DNA of 64,000 nucleotides from Halopseudomonas bauzanensis (lineage in GTDB: Bacteria; Pseudomonadota; Gammaproteobacteria; Pseudomonadales; Pseudomonadaceae). The notes beneath the pieces are model-generated. The model had not been told where the DNA came from. It saw only the letters and a program-made list of their open reading frames with translations, and searched no databases. The stretch lies in NCBI RefSeq assembly GCF_900114735.1, contig NZ_FOUA01000008.1, positions 44,725 through 108,724 on the forward strand, written 5' to 3'. Made by a program: the position numbers and the translations under genes. Shown here one piece after another: positions 1 through 8,365 of this stretch (the stretch's first letter is position 1; each line of letters begins with the position of its first letter).

Positions 1-113
1 GTTCATTTGCCAGTGCACCGTAACGACAATCATATTAGTTTTCTCTGGAGTAGGTGTCGCAGGCTTTTATAGGCGAGAGAGTATGAGGGGTAACAGAATA
101 TTTGATGTCGTCA

Positions 114-248
114 ATGAGGTGTCAGACGATCAGGCAGCGACGCACTTTTTCTCCCGAGCTCAAGCAGGAGGTAGCTAGCCTAGTGCTTGATAAAAGTGCG
201 GCATTCTTCAGGCGCGTTCTTCGCCAAAAAAATCGGTGCGAAGAATGA
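114..248 (+). pseudogene. IS3-family transposase OrfA, N-terminal remnant
   Basis: A 44-codon frame from ATG 114 to TGA 246-248 reads RQRRTFSPELKQEVASLVLDK near its start. This is the typical opening of the helix-turn-helix OrfA of IS3-family elements. After about residue 27 the resemblance stops and no OrfB follows, so this is a decayed stub and not a working transposase. It lies in the gene-free 1-330 stretch, where I see nothing else convincing. A competing open frame (2-175) carries a hydrophobic stretch but has no recognisable homology. I am fairly sure of the family and unsure of the exact borders. Confidence 0.55.
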
Positions 249-330
249 GATTAAGTATTATTGATAAAGAGACCGACCCCAGATCGGTCCACTCACTTAG
301 TCAGGTGCATCAGGTGCATGGAGATGGACT

Positions 331-1239
331 ATGCTTAAGGTAATCAAATATATCTTATTGCCGGTTACCTGCTCCGCCGTATTTGGATGTCAACCAAATC
401 ACTCTGCGTCTGATATAGATAGAATGGTTTCTGAACTTACTGAAAAAGCAGTCTTGGATCAGGTGTTCATCGAGGGCGGCACCTTCGTGATGGGAGATTT
501 TGGTGCAGTGCAAAATGGCCAATGGTTGCCTTATTTTCCTCCCGCTGCGGCTGAAGATATTGCCCATGAGGTTACTGTCTCCAGTTTTTCCCTCTCGAAA
601 TATGAAACTACCTGGGGAGATTTTGACCTTTTCAGCATAGAAACCGGGAGGCCCGTTGTCCTGAGGTCAAGAGGTGAAGAAATAAAAAGAGCGCCGTTTG
701 AGCAGAACGTCGGGCAATCGTATTATGAAAAAAAGCCCGCAAGAGTTTCTTGGCAGGAAGCGAAGGATTACTGCCTGTGGCTAGCAGAGAAAACTAACCT
801 TGCTTTTGATCTTCCGACCTCCGCGCAATGGGAGTTTGCTGCCAGAAACCGTGGCAGTAAGGAATGGCTCTATCCGACACACGACGGGCAGTTATCCGCA
901 GGGTATGAAGCGTCAAACATGGACGGCTGTGTTACGTGGACGCGCGTTTGCCCGGTGGGCCAACAATTTCCGGCCAACCCTCTGGGTTTATATGATATGG
1001 CCGGGAATATTGAGGAATGGGTAAATGATTGGTATTCGGACACCTATTATCAGGGAAGTCACGGTGCAAAAGATCCCCTGGGTCCCCCCGAAGGCCAGTT
1101 GAAAGAAACACGTGGTCATGGTCTGGGCTCGCTCGATTTCAGCTTTACCAGGGCTCCGACCGTTCTGGTTTCTCAAGAAGGTTTTCTGACAGCGGCCGGC
1201 TTCCGCTGTGTGGTTCACAGATCAAAGCCGATTCGATAA
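331..1239 (+). CDS. SUMF1/formylglycine-generating-enzyme-like lipoprotein
   Basis: The 302-residue protein starts with a lipoprotein signal whose lipobox AVFGC places the lipidated cysteine at residue 20. The rest looks like the FGE-sulfatase (SUMF1) fold: FIEGGTFVMGDF near residue 47, a WQEAKDYCLWLAEKT stretch, LPTSAQWEFAARN, the LYDMAGNIEEWVNDWY signature and a terminal AAGFRCVV. True FGEs oxidise a sulfatase cysteine using a conserved C-terminal cysteine pair. I do not see that pair here, so a binding or structural role is more likely than sulfatase activation. No sulfatase gene is nearby. GGAG upstream of ATG 331 supports the start. Sure of the fold, not of the function. Confidence 0.8.
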   Translation: MLKVIKYILLPVTCSAVFGCQPNHSASDIDRMVSELTEKAVLDQVFIEGGTFVMGDFGAVQNGQWLPYFPPAAAEDIAHEVTVSSFSLSKYETTWGDFDLFSIETGRPVVLRSRGEEIKRAPFEQNVGQSYYEKKPARVSWQEAKDYCLWLAEKTNLAFDLPTSAQWEFAARNRGSKEWLYPTHDGQLSAGYEASNMDGCVTWTRVCPVGQQFPANPLGLYDMAGNIEEWVNDWYSDTYYQGSHGAKDPLGPPEGQLKETRGHGLGSLDFSFTRAPTVLVSQEGFLTAAGFRCVVHRSKPIR

Positions 1240-1411
1240 GGATTAAATCCAATAATGGTCGGGGATAAATCATGCCACCATATATAAGTTATCGTTTCCC
1301 TTGGTTGTTTTCTCGATCTTGTCACTTGAACGCGTCAGTTTCGGAAAGAATGAAGCCCGACTCGGCACCGATCTTGGTGGAGCAGTCAGCCAATAATCAC
1401 GCGATATTGCT

Positions 1412-1810
1412 ATGAAAAAACGGTTTTGGTTGGGTTTGATATTGGCTATAAATTCAACAATAGCGCAGGCAGCGCCAAGCCCTTGTGAAGAGGTTACGCA
1501 CAATCTGCAGATTCTCCCCTGTGCAGAATCTGCCTGGGCAGGAGCACAACAGAAGACGGATGCAGCTCTCGTTTCATTGAAAAGCAGAATCCGTAAGGAA
1601 TACATTGCTGACCCATCTCTAGGAGCCCGTCTAATAAACAGGATTGACCAGGCGCAGCAGCTTTGGGGGGAATCTGTTGAAGCGGACTGCGGGGTAGAGG
1701 CATTCGAAATCGAAGAGGGTGCCCAAGCACATCAAGTGGTTTTTCTTCACTGCTCCACAAAACGGTACGAAGAGCGAGCAGCCTATCTGGATCACCTGTT
1801 GGCTATCTGA
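1412..1810 (+). CDS. LprI-like (DUF1311) secreted protein
   Basis: The 132-residue protein has a clear signal peptide (MKKRF, then a hydrophobic core to AQA at about residue 20) and paired cysteines in the mature part. The pattern of an N-terminal cysteine, a central W-G-E-S-V-E-A-D-C motif and a late cysteine matches the LprI/DUF1311 family. Some members of that family inhibit lysozyme in the periplasm. Inhibition here is inferred from family membership only. The gene follows the FGE-like lipoprotein by about 170 bp with no obvious shared signal. The ribosome-binding site is weak. Confidence 0.65.
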   Translation: MKKRFWLGLILAINSTIAQAAPSPCEEVTHNLQILPCAESAWAGAQQKTDAALVSLKSRIRKEYIADPSLGARLINRIDQAQQLWGESVEADCGVEAFEIEEGAQAHQVVFLHCSTKRYEERAAYLDHLLAI

Positions 1811-1959
1811 TTAGACCTTATGCGCCGGCAGCTGGCCGGCGAGCCCGAGCTGTGACTTCTGTGGCAGTGGTTACGAGACGCAGTACAAGGGCGGGTAACC
1901 CGTACTTGGGAAACGGGGTATCAATGGCGCCTGATACTCCGTGAACCCCGGGATAGCCT

Positions 1960-2445
1960 TTATTTCTTCGGCAACACCACCGTTTGGGTACCGGAGGCGA
2001 TGTCATGCCAGGTGCGCGATTGCTTGTCCCATAATGCCCACCAGATGCCCAGGCCACCGCAGAGCCAGGAGAGTAGTCCGATGGTGACCCGGATGATTGA
2101 TTGCCGCCAGGTGATAGAGCGGCCGTCGGGCTGCTGCACGCGGACCCGCCAGGCTTGCGCTCCCAGCGTCTGGCCGCGCAGGGTCCAGAACAGGCCGAAG
2201 AAGCCGTAGATGGCGAGGATCATCAGGGCGGTCAGCAGCGGATCGCGGTCCAGGGTGCCAGCGTCGGACATCGCCTGCAGTGCTTCGCTGCCATAAACCA
2301 TGCGCAGAATGCCCTGCTGGTAGGCCAGGATCAGCACCATGAGCAATGCCAGCATCAGCATCAGGTCATAGAAAGCGCTGGCCAGGCGGCGGAACAGGCC
2401 GGGAGCGGGGAAATCCCCGGTGGGTAACAGTTGCTTGACCGCCAT
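1960..2445 (-). CDS. RDD family membrane protein
   Basis: The 161-residue protein has three hydrophobic segments. Near the N terminus it reads PGLFRRLASAFYDLMLMLALL, the arginine/aspartate signature that names the RDD family, and it ends in a soluble tail. The role of RDD proteins is mostly unknown; some are linked to ion transport. CGGAG precedes the ATG and supports the start. It follows the HopJ-family gene on the same strand with a 34 bp gap and may be the last gene of the folE-folX-hopJ transcript. About 150 bp of non-coding sequence with small GC-rich hairpins separate it from the accessory genes at the left. Confidence 0.8.
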   Translation of the reverse strand: MAVKQLLPTGDFPAPGLFRRLASAFYDLMLMLALLMVLILAYQQGILRMVYGSEALQAMSDAGTLDRDPLLTALMILAIYGFFGLFWTLRGQTLGAQAWRVRVQQPDGRSITWRQSIIRVTIGLLSWLCGGLGIWWALWDKQSRTWHDIASGTQTVVLPKK

Positions 2446-2479
2446 GCGGGCTCCGTCTGTGTCAGTTTGCCGAAATCGT

Positions 2480-2815
2480 TCAGCGCCGGGTCAGCGGCGG
2501 GTGTTCAAAGGCGATGCCGGCCAGGCCATGTTGCATCAAGGCGCGGATATTGGCGTGCTCGGTACCGTCCGGGTTGGCCAGCACGGCCTGGTAATGCTCA
2601 GCGAAGCACTGCAGGGCCTGCTCATCATTCAGCCCTTGATCCAGCGCCATGGCGATAACCTTGCAGGAGCCCTGGTTCTGCTCCGCGCTATTGCGTACTG
2701 GCCCGTTGCTGAACGCGCTGGGTCGATAGTGATAGTGCTGCTCAATGAACGCGAGCGTATCGGCAAAGCAATGTTCGGGCGACCCCAGGCGGGTCTTGAG
2801 TTGCTCGGCGGTCAT
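2480..2815 (-). CDS. HopJ type III effector family protein
   Basis: This 111-residue soluble protein resembles the HopJ family, originally named after a Pseudomonas syringae effector but found in many bacteria without a type III system. Visible signatures are the [16 protein letters not shown] segment and the following NQGSCK motif. Its start overlaps the folX stop by 4 bp (ATGA), so the two are translationally coupled. That placement argues for a housekeeping role near pterin metabolism and against a secreted effector. The actual activity is unknown. Confidence 0.8.
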   Translation of the reverse strand: MTAEQLKTRLGSPEHCFADTLAFIEQHYHYRPSAFSNGPVRNSAEQNQGSCKVIAMALDQGLNDEQALQCFAEHYQAVLANPDGTEHANIRALMQHGLAGIAFEHPPLTRR

Positions 2816-3186
2816 GGGCGTTCGGCGCTCAGGGTGATGGATACGGACTCGGCAAACCGTAGGGCGTGGGGTTTATCCACTTCAACCTCGGCATAGCGCA
2901 CCTGCGCATGCTGCATGATGATATCCAGCAGCTCCTGGGTCAGCCGTTCCAGCAGGGCAAAGCGGTTGTTTTCCACGTGACTGATCAGCGCCTTGGTGAT
3001 GGTGCGGTAGTTCAGGGCGTGATCGATCTCGTTTTCGGCCACCGCGCTGTCGGCCGGATAGAGGATGCGGGCATTGATCAGTACATCCTGCCGGTTGTTG
3101 ATTTCCTCTTCCTTGATACCGATGAAGGTCCGCAGGCGCAGGTTCTTGATCCGGATGCGCGCCATGCCGGGCTCCAGACGCTCCAT
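2812..3186 (-). CDS. folX: Dihydroneopterin triphosphate 2'-epimerase
   Basis: FolX epimerises dihydroneopterin triphosphate to dihydromonapterin triphosphate in the tetrahydromonapterin branch of pterin synthesis. The 124-residue protein has the small tunnelling-fold layout shared by FolB and Fol[18 protein letters not shown] near residue 10, the [10 protein letters not shown] helix, and a C-terminal [16 protein letters not shown] strand with the conserved K-P. The start is set by GGAG eight bases upstream of ATG 3186, which lies one base after the folE stop. FolB-type aldolase activity is the alternative, but folE and folM next door favour FolX. Confidence 0.87.
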   Translation of the reverse strand: MERLEPGMARIRIKNLRLRTFIGIKEEEINNRQDVLINARILYPADSAVAENEIDHALNYRTITKALISHVENNRFALLERLTQELLDIIMQHAQVRYAEVEVDKPHALRFAESVSITLSAERP

Positions 3187-3187
3187 A

Positions 3188-3751
3188 TCAGTTGCTCCGA
3201 CCGATCAGTTGCAGGAATTCCTGGCGGGTATTGACCGACTCGCGGAAGCTGCCGAGCATGACCGAGGTGAGCATGGAGGAATTCTGTTTTTCGACGCCGC
3301 GCATCATCATGCACATATGGCGCGCTTCGATGACCACCGCTACGCCTTTGGCATCGGTCACCGATTGCACGGCCTCGGCCACCTGGCGGGTGAGGCTTTC
3401 CTGAATCTGCAGGCGGCGGGCGAACATGTCGACGATGCGCGCGACCTTGGACAGCCCCACCACCTTGCCGTTGGGCATGTAGGCGACGTGGGCCTTGCCG
3501 ATGAAGGGCAGCATGTGGTGTTCGCACAGGGAATACAGTTCGATGTTCTTGACGATAACCATCTCGTCGCTGGAGGACTCGAACAGGGCGCCATTGACGA
3601 TCTCTTCCAGTGACTGGTCGTAGCCGCGGCAGAGAAACTGCATGGCCTTGGCCGCCCGCAGCGGGGTGCCCTTGAGGCCTTCGCGTTCGGGATCTTCGCC
3701 CAGGTTGCTGAGGATGTCGTGATAGTTGCTGGTCAGTTTTTCAAGGCTCAT
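3188..3751 (-). CDS. folE: GTP cyclohydrolase I
   Basis: FolE converts GTP to 7,8-dihydroneopterin triphosphate, the first step of folate and monapterin synthesis. The 187-residue length is normal. The zinc-binding and catalytic residues are visible: [10 protein letters not shown] (cysteine and histidines, about residue 75) and [11 protein letters not shown] (second zinc cysteine, about residue 145). The [12 protein letters not shown] motif lies near the N terminus. It is directly upstream of folX (one-base gap) and just downstream of folM on the same strand, forming a folM-folE-folX-hopJ transcription unit for tetrahydromonapterin, the pterin cofactor used by phenylalanine hydroxylase in Pseudomonas. 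Confidence 0.95.
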   Translation of the reverse strand: MSLEKLTSNYHDILSNLGEDPEREGLKGTPLRAAKAMQFLCRGYDQSLEEIVNGALFESSSDEMVIVKNIELYSLCEHHMLPFIGKAHVAYMPNGKVVGLSKVARIVDMFARRLQIQESLTRQVAEAVQSVTDAKGVAVVIEARHMCMMMRGVEKQNSSMLTSVMLGSFRESVNTRQEFLQLIGRSN

Positions 3752-3769
3752 CGGAATTCTCTTGTGGAT

Positions 3770-4471
3770 TCACTTCAGGCTTCTGCCGCCATTCAGGTCG
3801 AGGCAGGTACCGGTTACGTAGGGATTGTCCAGCAGATAGCGGACGGCCTGGTAGACCACCTCCGGGCCGGGCTCGATGCCCAGCGCAGACTTGGCCAGCG
3901 CCTTCTCGCGGTACTCTTCGGCGTCACCCTCATTGAACATGATCAACGCCGGAGCGATGGTATTGACCTTGATCCGTGGCGCGAAGCGGGCGGCAAAGGA
4001 ACGGCTGAGGCTTTCCAGACCGGCCTTGGTGGCGCTGTAAGCGATGTGGTTGGCACTGCCGCGTTGGGCCACATGATCACTGATATGGATGATGTCGCCC
4101 GTGACCTCGGGATCGAATAGCTCGGCGCAGGCCAGATTCAGCAGGTAAGGCGCCTGCATATGTACCATGAACATCTGCTGGAATGCCTCGGCGGCGTGAT
4201 CGTCATTTTGCCATTCCGACGCATTGTGGATCAGGGCACGCAGGCGGATATTTCGTCGGGTCAGGGTATCGATCAACTGCCGGATGCCGACCTCGGTGGA
4301 AAAGTCGGCCAACAGCACCTCGATATTCTCCAACGGCTCATCCTGCCACTGCGGGCGTGGCCGGCGGCAGGTGATGATCACCCGGAAACCCTCAGCCGCA
4401 AGACGCTGGGCACAATGCAGGCCTACGCGCTGAGCTGCTCCGGTAATCAGAATGGTCTGCTGATCGTTCAT
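3770..4471 (-). CDS. folM: Dihydromonapterin reductase (SDR family)
   Basis: FolM reduces dihydromonapterin (and weakly dihydrofolate) with NADPH. The 233-residue protein is a short-chain dehydrogenase: the TGAAQRVG nucleotide-binding motif near residue 10, an HNAS motif near residue 90, the catalytic YSATKAG (Y-x-x-x-K) near residue 155, and a C-terminal LDLNGGRSL. An upstream in-frame extension to 4606 exists, but MNDQQTILITG at 4471 gives the standard SDR N terminus. It heads the folM-folE-folX cluster, which supports the specific assignment over a generic SDR. Confidence 0.9.
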   Translation of the reverse strand: MNDQQTILITGAAQRVGLHCAQRLAAEGFRVIITCRRPRPQWQDEPLENIEVLLADFSTEVGIRQLIDTLTRRNIRLRALIHNASEWQNDDHAAEAFQQMFMVHMQAPYLLNLACAELFDPEVTGDIIHISDHVAQRGSANHIAYSATKAGLESLSRSFAARFAPRIKVNTIAPALIMFNEGDAEEYREKALAKSALGIEPGPEVVYQAVRYLLDNPYVTGTCLDLNGGRSLK

Positions 4472-4593
4472 GGTGCCGGGGGTCTGGTGGTCGATCGAAT
4501 GCCGCATCTTAGCATGTTCGCCCCGCCGGGTCCGGCAGCTGGATGCCGATTCGGGCATACTATGCGCCCGGTTATTCTTCCAAGGGGGCGAAG

Positions 4594-5049
4594 ATGCGTT
4601 TGGCAATACTCAGTGGTTCAGTGTTCGGCACGGCCGATTTTCTCGCGGATGAGGCAGCCGAGCGTTGCGCGGCGGCAGGGTTGCAGGTCAGTCGTATCAA
4701 GCCGGCCTCGGTCGATGCGCTGCTCGATGCTGGTGCGGATGCCATTCTGGTGTGCTGTTCGACCACTGGCATGGGTGAGTTGCCGGAAACCATCATGCCG
4801 TTCTACAGCGAAATGCAGACACGCTTTCCTTTGCTCACCGATATTCCCTTCGGCGTCATTGGCCTGGGTGATTCCTCCTATGGCGATACCTATTGCCAGG
4901 GCGGTGAACTGATGCGTGAGCTGCTGCTGGAGTTGCAGGCGCGGGAGGCGTTGCCCATGCTGCAGCTCGATGCCAGCGAGACGGTCACGCCGGAAGTAGA
5001 CGCCGAGCCGTGGCTGGATGAGCTGATCGGTGTGTTGAAAGGCGCCTGA
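4594..5049 (+). CDS. mioC: MioC-like flavodoxin
   Basis: The 151-residue protein is a short-chain flavodoxin. It has the FMN phosphate loop SGSVFGTADFLA at residues 7-18, the CCSTTGMGELPE loop and the GLGDSSYGDTYC loop that pack on the flavin. E. coli MioC supports biotin synthase electron transfer in vitro. Members in Pseudomonas are usually named by similarity only. ATG 4594 is preceded by AGGGGG, which fixes the start. It is divergent from folM and convergent with the Crp-like gene, with only 6 bp between the two stops. Confidence 0.85.
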   Translation: MRLAILSGSVFGTADFLADEAAERCAAAGLQVSRIKPASVDALLDAGADAILVCCSTTGMGELPETIMPFYSEMQTRFPLLTDIPFGVIGLGDSSYGDTYCQGGELMRELLLELQAREALPMLQLDASETVTPEVDAEPWLDELIGVLKGA

Positions 5050-5055
5050 CCTGCT

Positions 5056-5805
5056 TCAAACCAGATTGTCGGTACCATTGGCCAGGCGGGTCAGTGCCTC
5101 TTCATCGAGAATGGTGATCTGGCTGTAATGGATGCGAATCCAGCCCGCTTGTTCGAGCCTCTTCAATAGTTTATTGATGCTCTGGCGCGAGCTATTGAGC
5201 ATCAGTCCAAGTACTTCCTGGGACAGCTGGATCGACAGCCGCTCGTTCTCTTGCGCCACGTCGCCATAATACTGCGCATGCATCAGCAGCCGCTTGGCCA
5301 GGCGGGCGGGCAGTGGCAGCAAGGCGCTGTCTTCCATCATGTTGAAGGATTGGCGCAGCCGCCGGCACAACAGCCGCATGAAGTGCGGATACAGCTCGGG
5401 GCGGCGTTCGAGCAGTTGTTGAAAACCCGTGCGGGGGATCAGCAGGAGTTCGGTGACGCCCATGGCGTGGGCATCGTGGGTGCGCGGCAATCCATCGAAC
5501 AGGGAAATCTCACCGAACCAGTTCCCGGGGCTCAGCACCGTCAGCAGGGCTTCGCGTCCATCGGCGCCGGTATTGCTGATGCGCATGGCGCCGGTGCTGA
5601 TGCCATACAAGCCATCCGGCAGGTCACCGCGGGCGTGCAGCCGCTGGCCATCCTCCAGCCGGCGCAGCCGGGCCATCGATACCATCTCGCTGATGCATTC
5701 CGCCGGCAGGTCGCGGAACCAGCGGTTGCGCTGCAACAGCGCCGCATGCCGGTCGCCATCGCCCGGTGACACTGTAAGCTGGTTGACAGTGCTATCTGCT
5801 GTCAC
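5056..5805 (-). CDS. Crp/Fnr family transcriptional regulator
   Basis: The 249-residue protein has an N-terminal cyclic-nucleotide-binding-type beta barrel (about residues 25-140, with GNWFGEISLFDGLPRTHDA as the conserved phosphate-binding-cassette region) and a C-terminal winged helix. The recognition helix reads NSSRQSINKLLKRLEQAGW. No Fnr-type iron-sulfur cysteine cluster is visible, so it is not an oxygen sensor of the Anr type. Whether it binds cAMP cannot be told from sequence. The GTG start at 5805 is supported by AGGAGA eight bases upstream. A perfect inverted repeat overlaps the start codon and may be its own operator. Confidence 0.85.
   Translation of the reverse strand: MTADSTVNQLTVSPGDGDRHAALLQRNRWFRDLPAECISEMVSMARLRRLEDGQRLHARGDLPDGLYGISTGAMRISNTGADGREALLTVLSPGNWFGEISLFDGLPRTHDAHAMGVTELLLIPRTGFQQLLERRPELYPHFMRLLCRRLRQSFNMMEDSALLPLPARLAKRLLMHAQYYGDVAQENERLSIQLSQEVLGLMLNSSRQSINKLLKRLEQAGWIRIHYSQITILDEEALTRLANGTDNLV
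5784..5804. promoter_or_regulatory. Inverted repeat TGACAG-N9-CTGTCA at the regulator start
   Basis: A perfect 6+6 bp palindrome with a 9-base spacer overlaps the GTG start region of the Crp/Fnr-like gene and faces the promoter region of the aldolase gene. The size suits a dimeric regulator. It does not match the Crp (TGTGA-N6-TCACA) or Fnr (TTGAT-N4-ATCAA) consensus, so the binder is unknown. Autoregulation is a guess based on position only. Confidence 0.3.
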
Positions 5806-5912
5806 GTTCTAGACTCTCCTGAAGATGCCTGGCCGATGGATATGCGCAGTATGCCGCAATTGGCTGAAAAGTCCTGCCCCGGCAAATCCCAACATACAAG
5901 AGGATCATCCCT

Positions 5913-6686
5913 ATGAATGCAATGCAGCCCCTGCCCGCAACCGATATCCAGGCTCTGGTAAGCGCCGAGGAATGGCAAACCCGTGTGAATCTGGCCGCCT
6001 GCTACCGCCTGATCGCCATGCATGGCTGGGATGATGTGGTCTTCACCCACGTGTCGGCCAAGATTCCCGGTACCGAGCATTTCCTGATCAACCCCTACGG
6101 GCTGATGTTCGAGGAAATGACCGCCTCCAACCTGGTCAAGATCGACCTGCAGGGCAACAAGCTCATGGACTCGCCCTATGAAATCAATCCGGCGGGTTTC
6201 ACCATCCACAGCGCGGTACATGAAGTACGCCATGACGCCGGCTGTGTGCTGCACACCCATACTCCGGCTGGGGTCGGTGTGTCCTGCCAGAAGGATGGCA
6301 TTCTGCCGATCTCCCAGCAGGCGCTGTTCGTGTTGTGCAGCCTGGCCTACCACGATTATGAAGGCGTGGCGCTGAATGAAGAGGAAAAGGTGCGGCTGCA
6401 AGCGCATCTGGGCAATGCCAACAACCTGGTGTTGCGCAACCACGGCTTGCTGACCTGCGGCAAGACGATATCCGATGCCTTCCTGACCATGTATACCCTG
6501 CAGCGCTGCTGCGAGATTCAGGTGGCTGCGCAGGCCGGTGGCAGCGAACTGCTGACCATCCCGCAGGCCATTCTGGGTGGGGCCAAGGAAAGCATGCGCA
6601 AAGTGACCCGTGGCGCCGGCAGCGGCATTGCCTGGCCGGCCTTGCTGCGCAAGCTGCAGCGGGTCAACCCGGGCTTCGATGTCTGA
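5913..6686 (+). CDS. Class II aldolase/adducin family protein
   Basis: The 257-residue protein belongs to the zinc-dependent class II aldolase/adducin family that includes L-fuculose-phosphate aldolase. It shows the early R-x-N-L-A-A-C-Y-R-L motif, VFTHVSAKIPG (substrate phosphate loop), the zinc-binding HTHTPAG near residue 111, and LRNHGLLTCGKT near residue 182 with the third zinc histidine. The substrate cannot be named. AGAGGA eight bases upstream supports ATG 5913. It overlaps or abuts the following alpha/beta hydrolase, so the two are co-transcribed. Confidence 0.87.
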   Translation: MNAMQPLPATDIQALVSAEEWQTRVNLAACYRLIAMHGWDDVVFTHVSAKIPGTEHFLINPYGLMFEEMTASNLVKIDLQGNKLMDSPYEINPAGFTIHSAVHEVRHDAGCVLHTHTPAGVGVSCQKDGILPISQQALFVLCSLAYHDYEGVALNEEEKVRLQAHLGNANNLVLRNHGLLTCGKTISDAFLTMYTLQRCCEIQVAAQAGGSELLTIPQAILGGAKESMRKVTRGAGSGIAWPALLRKLQRVNPGFDV

Positions 6687-7563
6687 TATGGACCGGCTCG
6701 CGGGTATCGCGCTGGCGGATTGGCGGGCCCAGGCGCGGGAGTTCGAGTTCCGTGGTCATCAACTGCGGTATTGGGAGGCCGGGCAGGGCGAACCGCTGCT
6801 TCTGATCCACGGTTTCCCCTCGGGTTCCTGGGATTGGCATTACCTGTGGCAGCCACTCGCTGAGCGCTACCGGGTGATTGCCTGCGATATGCTGGGTTTC
6901 GGCTTTTCCGCCAAGCCGCGTGGGCATGCCTACAGTTTGTTGGAACAGGCTGATATCCAGCAGCACCTGCTGCAGATCCTGGGCGGGTCGCACTATCACA
7001 TCCTGGCCCATGACTACGGCGACAGCGTGGCCCAGGAGCTGCTGGCCCGGGATCTGGAGGGTGAGCGGCAAATGGGCAGCCTGTGCTTTCTCAATGGTGG
7101 GCTGTTTCCAGAAACCCACCGGCCGGTGCTGCTGCAGAAATTGCTGATGAGCCCCATTGGCTTTCTGATCGGTCGGCGGTTCAGTCGGGAGCGGCTGGCG
7201 GCGAATTTCGGCAAGGTGTTCGGTGCCGATACCCAGCCGGACGAGCAGGAGCTCGATGCTTTCTGGGCCATGATCGAAGCCAATAATGGCCCGGCGGTGA
7301 TGCACCGGCTGATTGGCTATATGGCTGAACGGCGGGTGCACCGCGAGCGCTGGGTCGGTGCCATGCAGCGCACCTCAGTGCCGCTGCGGGTGATCGACGG
7401 CGCGGCTGATCCAATCTCCGGTGCCCATATGGTGGCGCGGTACCGGGAGTTGATCCCGCAGCCCGACACCATGCTGCTGGAGGGTATCGGGCATTACCCG
7501 CAGGTCGAGGCGCCGGAGCAGGTATTGGCCGGCTACCTGGCTTTCCGCGACAGGCTGAACTGA
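6679..7563 (+). CDS. MEST-like alpha/beta hydrolase
   Basis: The roughly 294-residue protein is an alpha/beta hydrolase with an oxyanion-loop motif HGFPSGSWDW. The nucleophile elbow reads AHDYGDS, so the nucleophile is aspartate, as in haloalkane dehalogenases and epoxide hydrolases, and not serine. The following NGGLFPETHRP segment and the RRVHRERWVGAM region resemble the MEST/PEG1 family known from animals and some bacteria. The late GHYPQVEAP gives the catalytic histidine. The start is either ATG 6679 (8 bp overlap with the aldolase gene) or ATG 6688. The substrate is unknown. Confidence 0.8.
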   Translation: MSDMDRLAGIALADWRAQAREFEFRGHQLRYWEAGQGEPLLLIHGFPSGSWDWHYLWQPLAERYRVIACDMLGFGFSAKPRGHAYSLLEQADIQQHLLQILGGSHYHILAHDYGDSVAQELLARDLEGERQMGSLCFLNGGLFPETHRPVLLQKLLMSPIGFLIGRRFSRERLAANFGKVFGADTQPDEQELDAFWAMIEANNGPAVMHRLIGYMAERRVHRERWVGAMQRTSVPLRVIDGAADPISGAHMVARYRELIPQPDTMLLEGIGHYPQVEAPEQVLAGYLAFRDRLN

Positions 7564-7588
7564 GTCGGGCAGCGCCGCTGCCCGCGCC

Positions 7589-8365
7589 TCATTGCTGTTC
7601 GTCGCGCAGGAACACCAGCTTGTCGGGGCTGGAGCTGGCCTTGTCGAAGTAGTAACCCTCGAGATTGAAATCCTTCAGGCCTTCCGGATCGCTGAGGCGC
7701 TCCTTGATGACATAGCGCGCCATCAGGCCGCGGGCTTTCTTGGCGTAGAAGCTGATGATCTTGTATTGGCCGTTCTTCTGATCCTTGAACACGGTCTCGA
7801 TCAGCCGACCCTTGAATGCCTTGGGTTTGACCGCGCCGAAGTATTCCTGGGAGGCGAGATTGAGCAGCACATCATCGCCTTGTTCCTGCAGGTCCTGATT
7901 CAACCAGTCGGTGATGTGATTGCCCCAGAAGGCATACAGATCCTTGCCGCGTGGGTTGACCAACTTGGTGCCCATTTCCAGCCGGTAGGGCTGCATCAGG
8001 TCCAGCGGCCGCAAAATGCCGTACAGGCCGGACAGCATGCGCAGATGCTGTTGGGCGAAGTCGAAGTCGGCTTCGCTGAAATCCTCAGCCTGCATGCCGG
8101 TGTAGACGTCGCCTTTGAATGCCAGCAGCGCCTGCTTGCTGTTCTCGGTCGTGAAATCATCACTGTAGCTGCCGAAGCGGGCGACATTCAGCGCGGCCAG
8201 CTTGTCGGACAAGGACATCAGCTTGGCGATGTCCTGGGGGGACTTGTCCCGGAGCACGTCGATCAGCTCCCGGCTGTGCTCCAGATAGCGTGGCAGGGAA
8301 TGGCGCTCGGTGGCCGGGGCTGTCTCGTAATCCAGGGTCTTGGCAGGGGAAATCACCATCAGCAT
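7589..8365 (-). CDS. yaaA: Peroxide stress protein YaaA (UPF0246)
   Basis: YaaA helps limit intracellular free iron during hydrogen peroxide stress in E. coli and has a DNA-binding fold. The 258-residue protein is close to the family pattern end to end: [14 protein letters not shown] at the start, [27 protein letters not shown], and [22 protein letters not shown] precedes ATG 8365; a longer frame upstream lacks a ribosome site and is not conserved. It converges with the MEST-like gene across a short GC-rich stem (7566-7584) that may act as a weak shared terminator. Confidence 0.93.
   Translation of the reverse strand: MLMVISPAKTLDYETAPATERHSLPRYLEHSRELIDVLRDKSPQDIAKLMSLSDKLAALNVARFGSYSDDFTTENSKQALLAFKGDVYTGMQAEDFSEADFDFAQQHLRMLSGLYGILRPLDLMQPYRLEMGTKLVNPRGKDLYAFWGNHITDWLNQDLQEQGDDVLLNLASQEYFGAVKPKAFKGRLIETVFKDQKNGQYKIISFYAKKARGLMARYVIKERLSDPEGLKDFNLEGYYFDKASSSPDKLVFLRDEQQ

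Noticed and set aside
2..175. Possible C-terminal coding fragment with a hydrophobic stretch (TIILVFSGVGVAGFY)
   Set aside because: It overlaps the better supported IS3 OrfA stub in another frame, has no upstream sequence to judge, and shows no homology.
2480..2815. HopJ protein as evidence for a type III secretion locus
   Set aside because: No secretion, chaperone or other effector genes are present, and the gene is coupled to folX. The family is widespread in bacteria without such systems.
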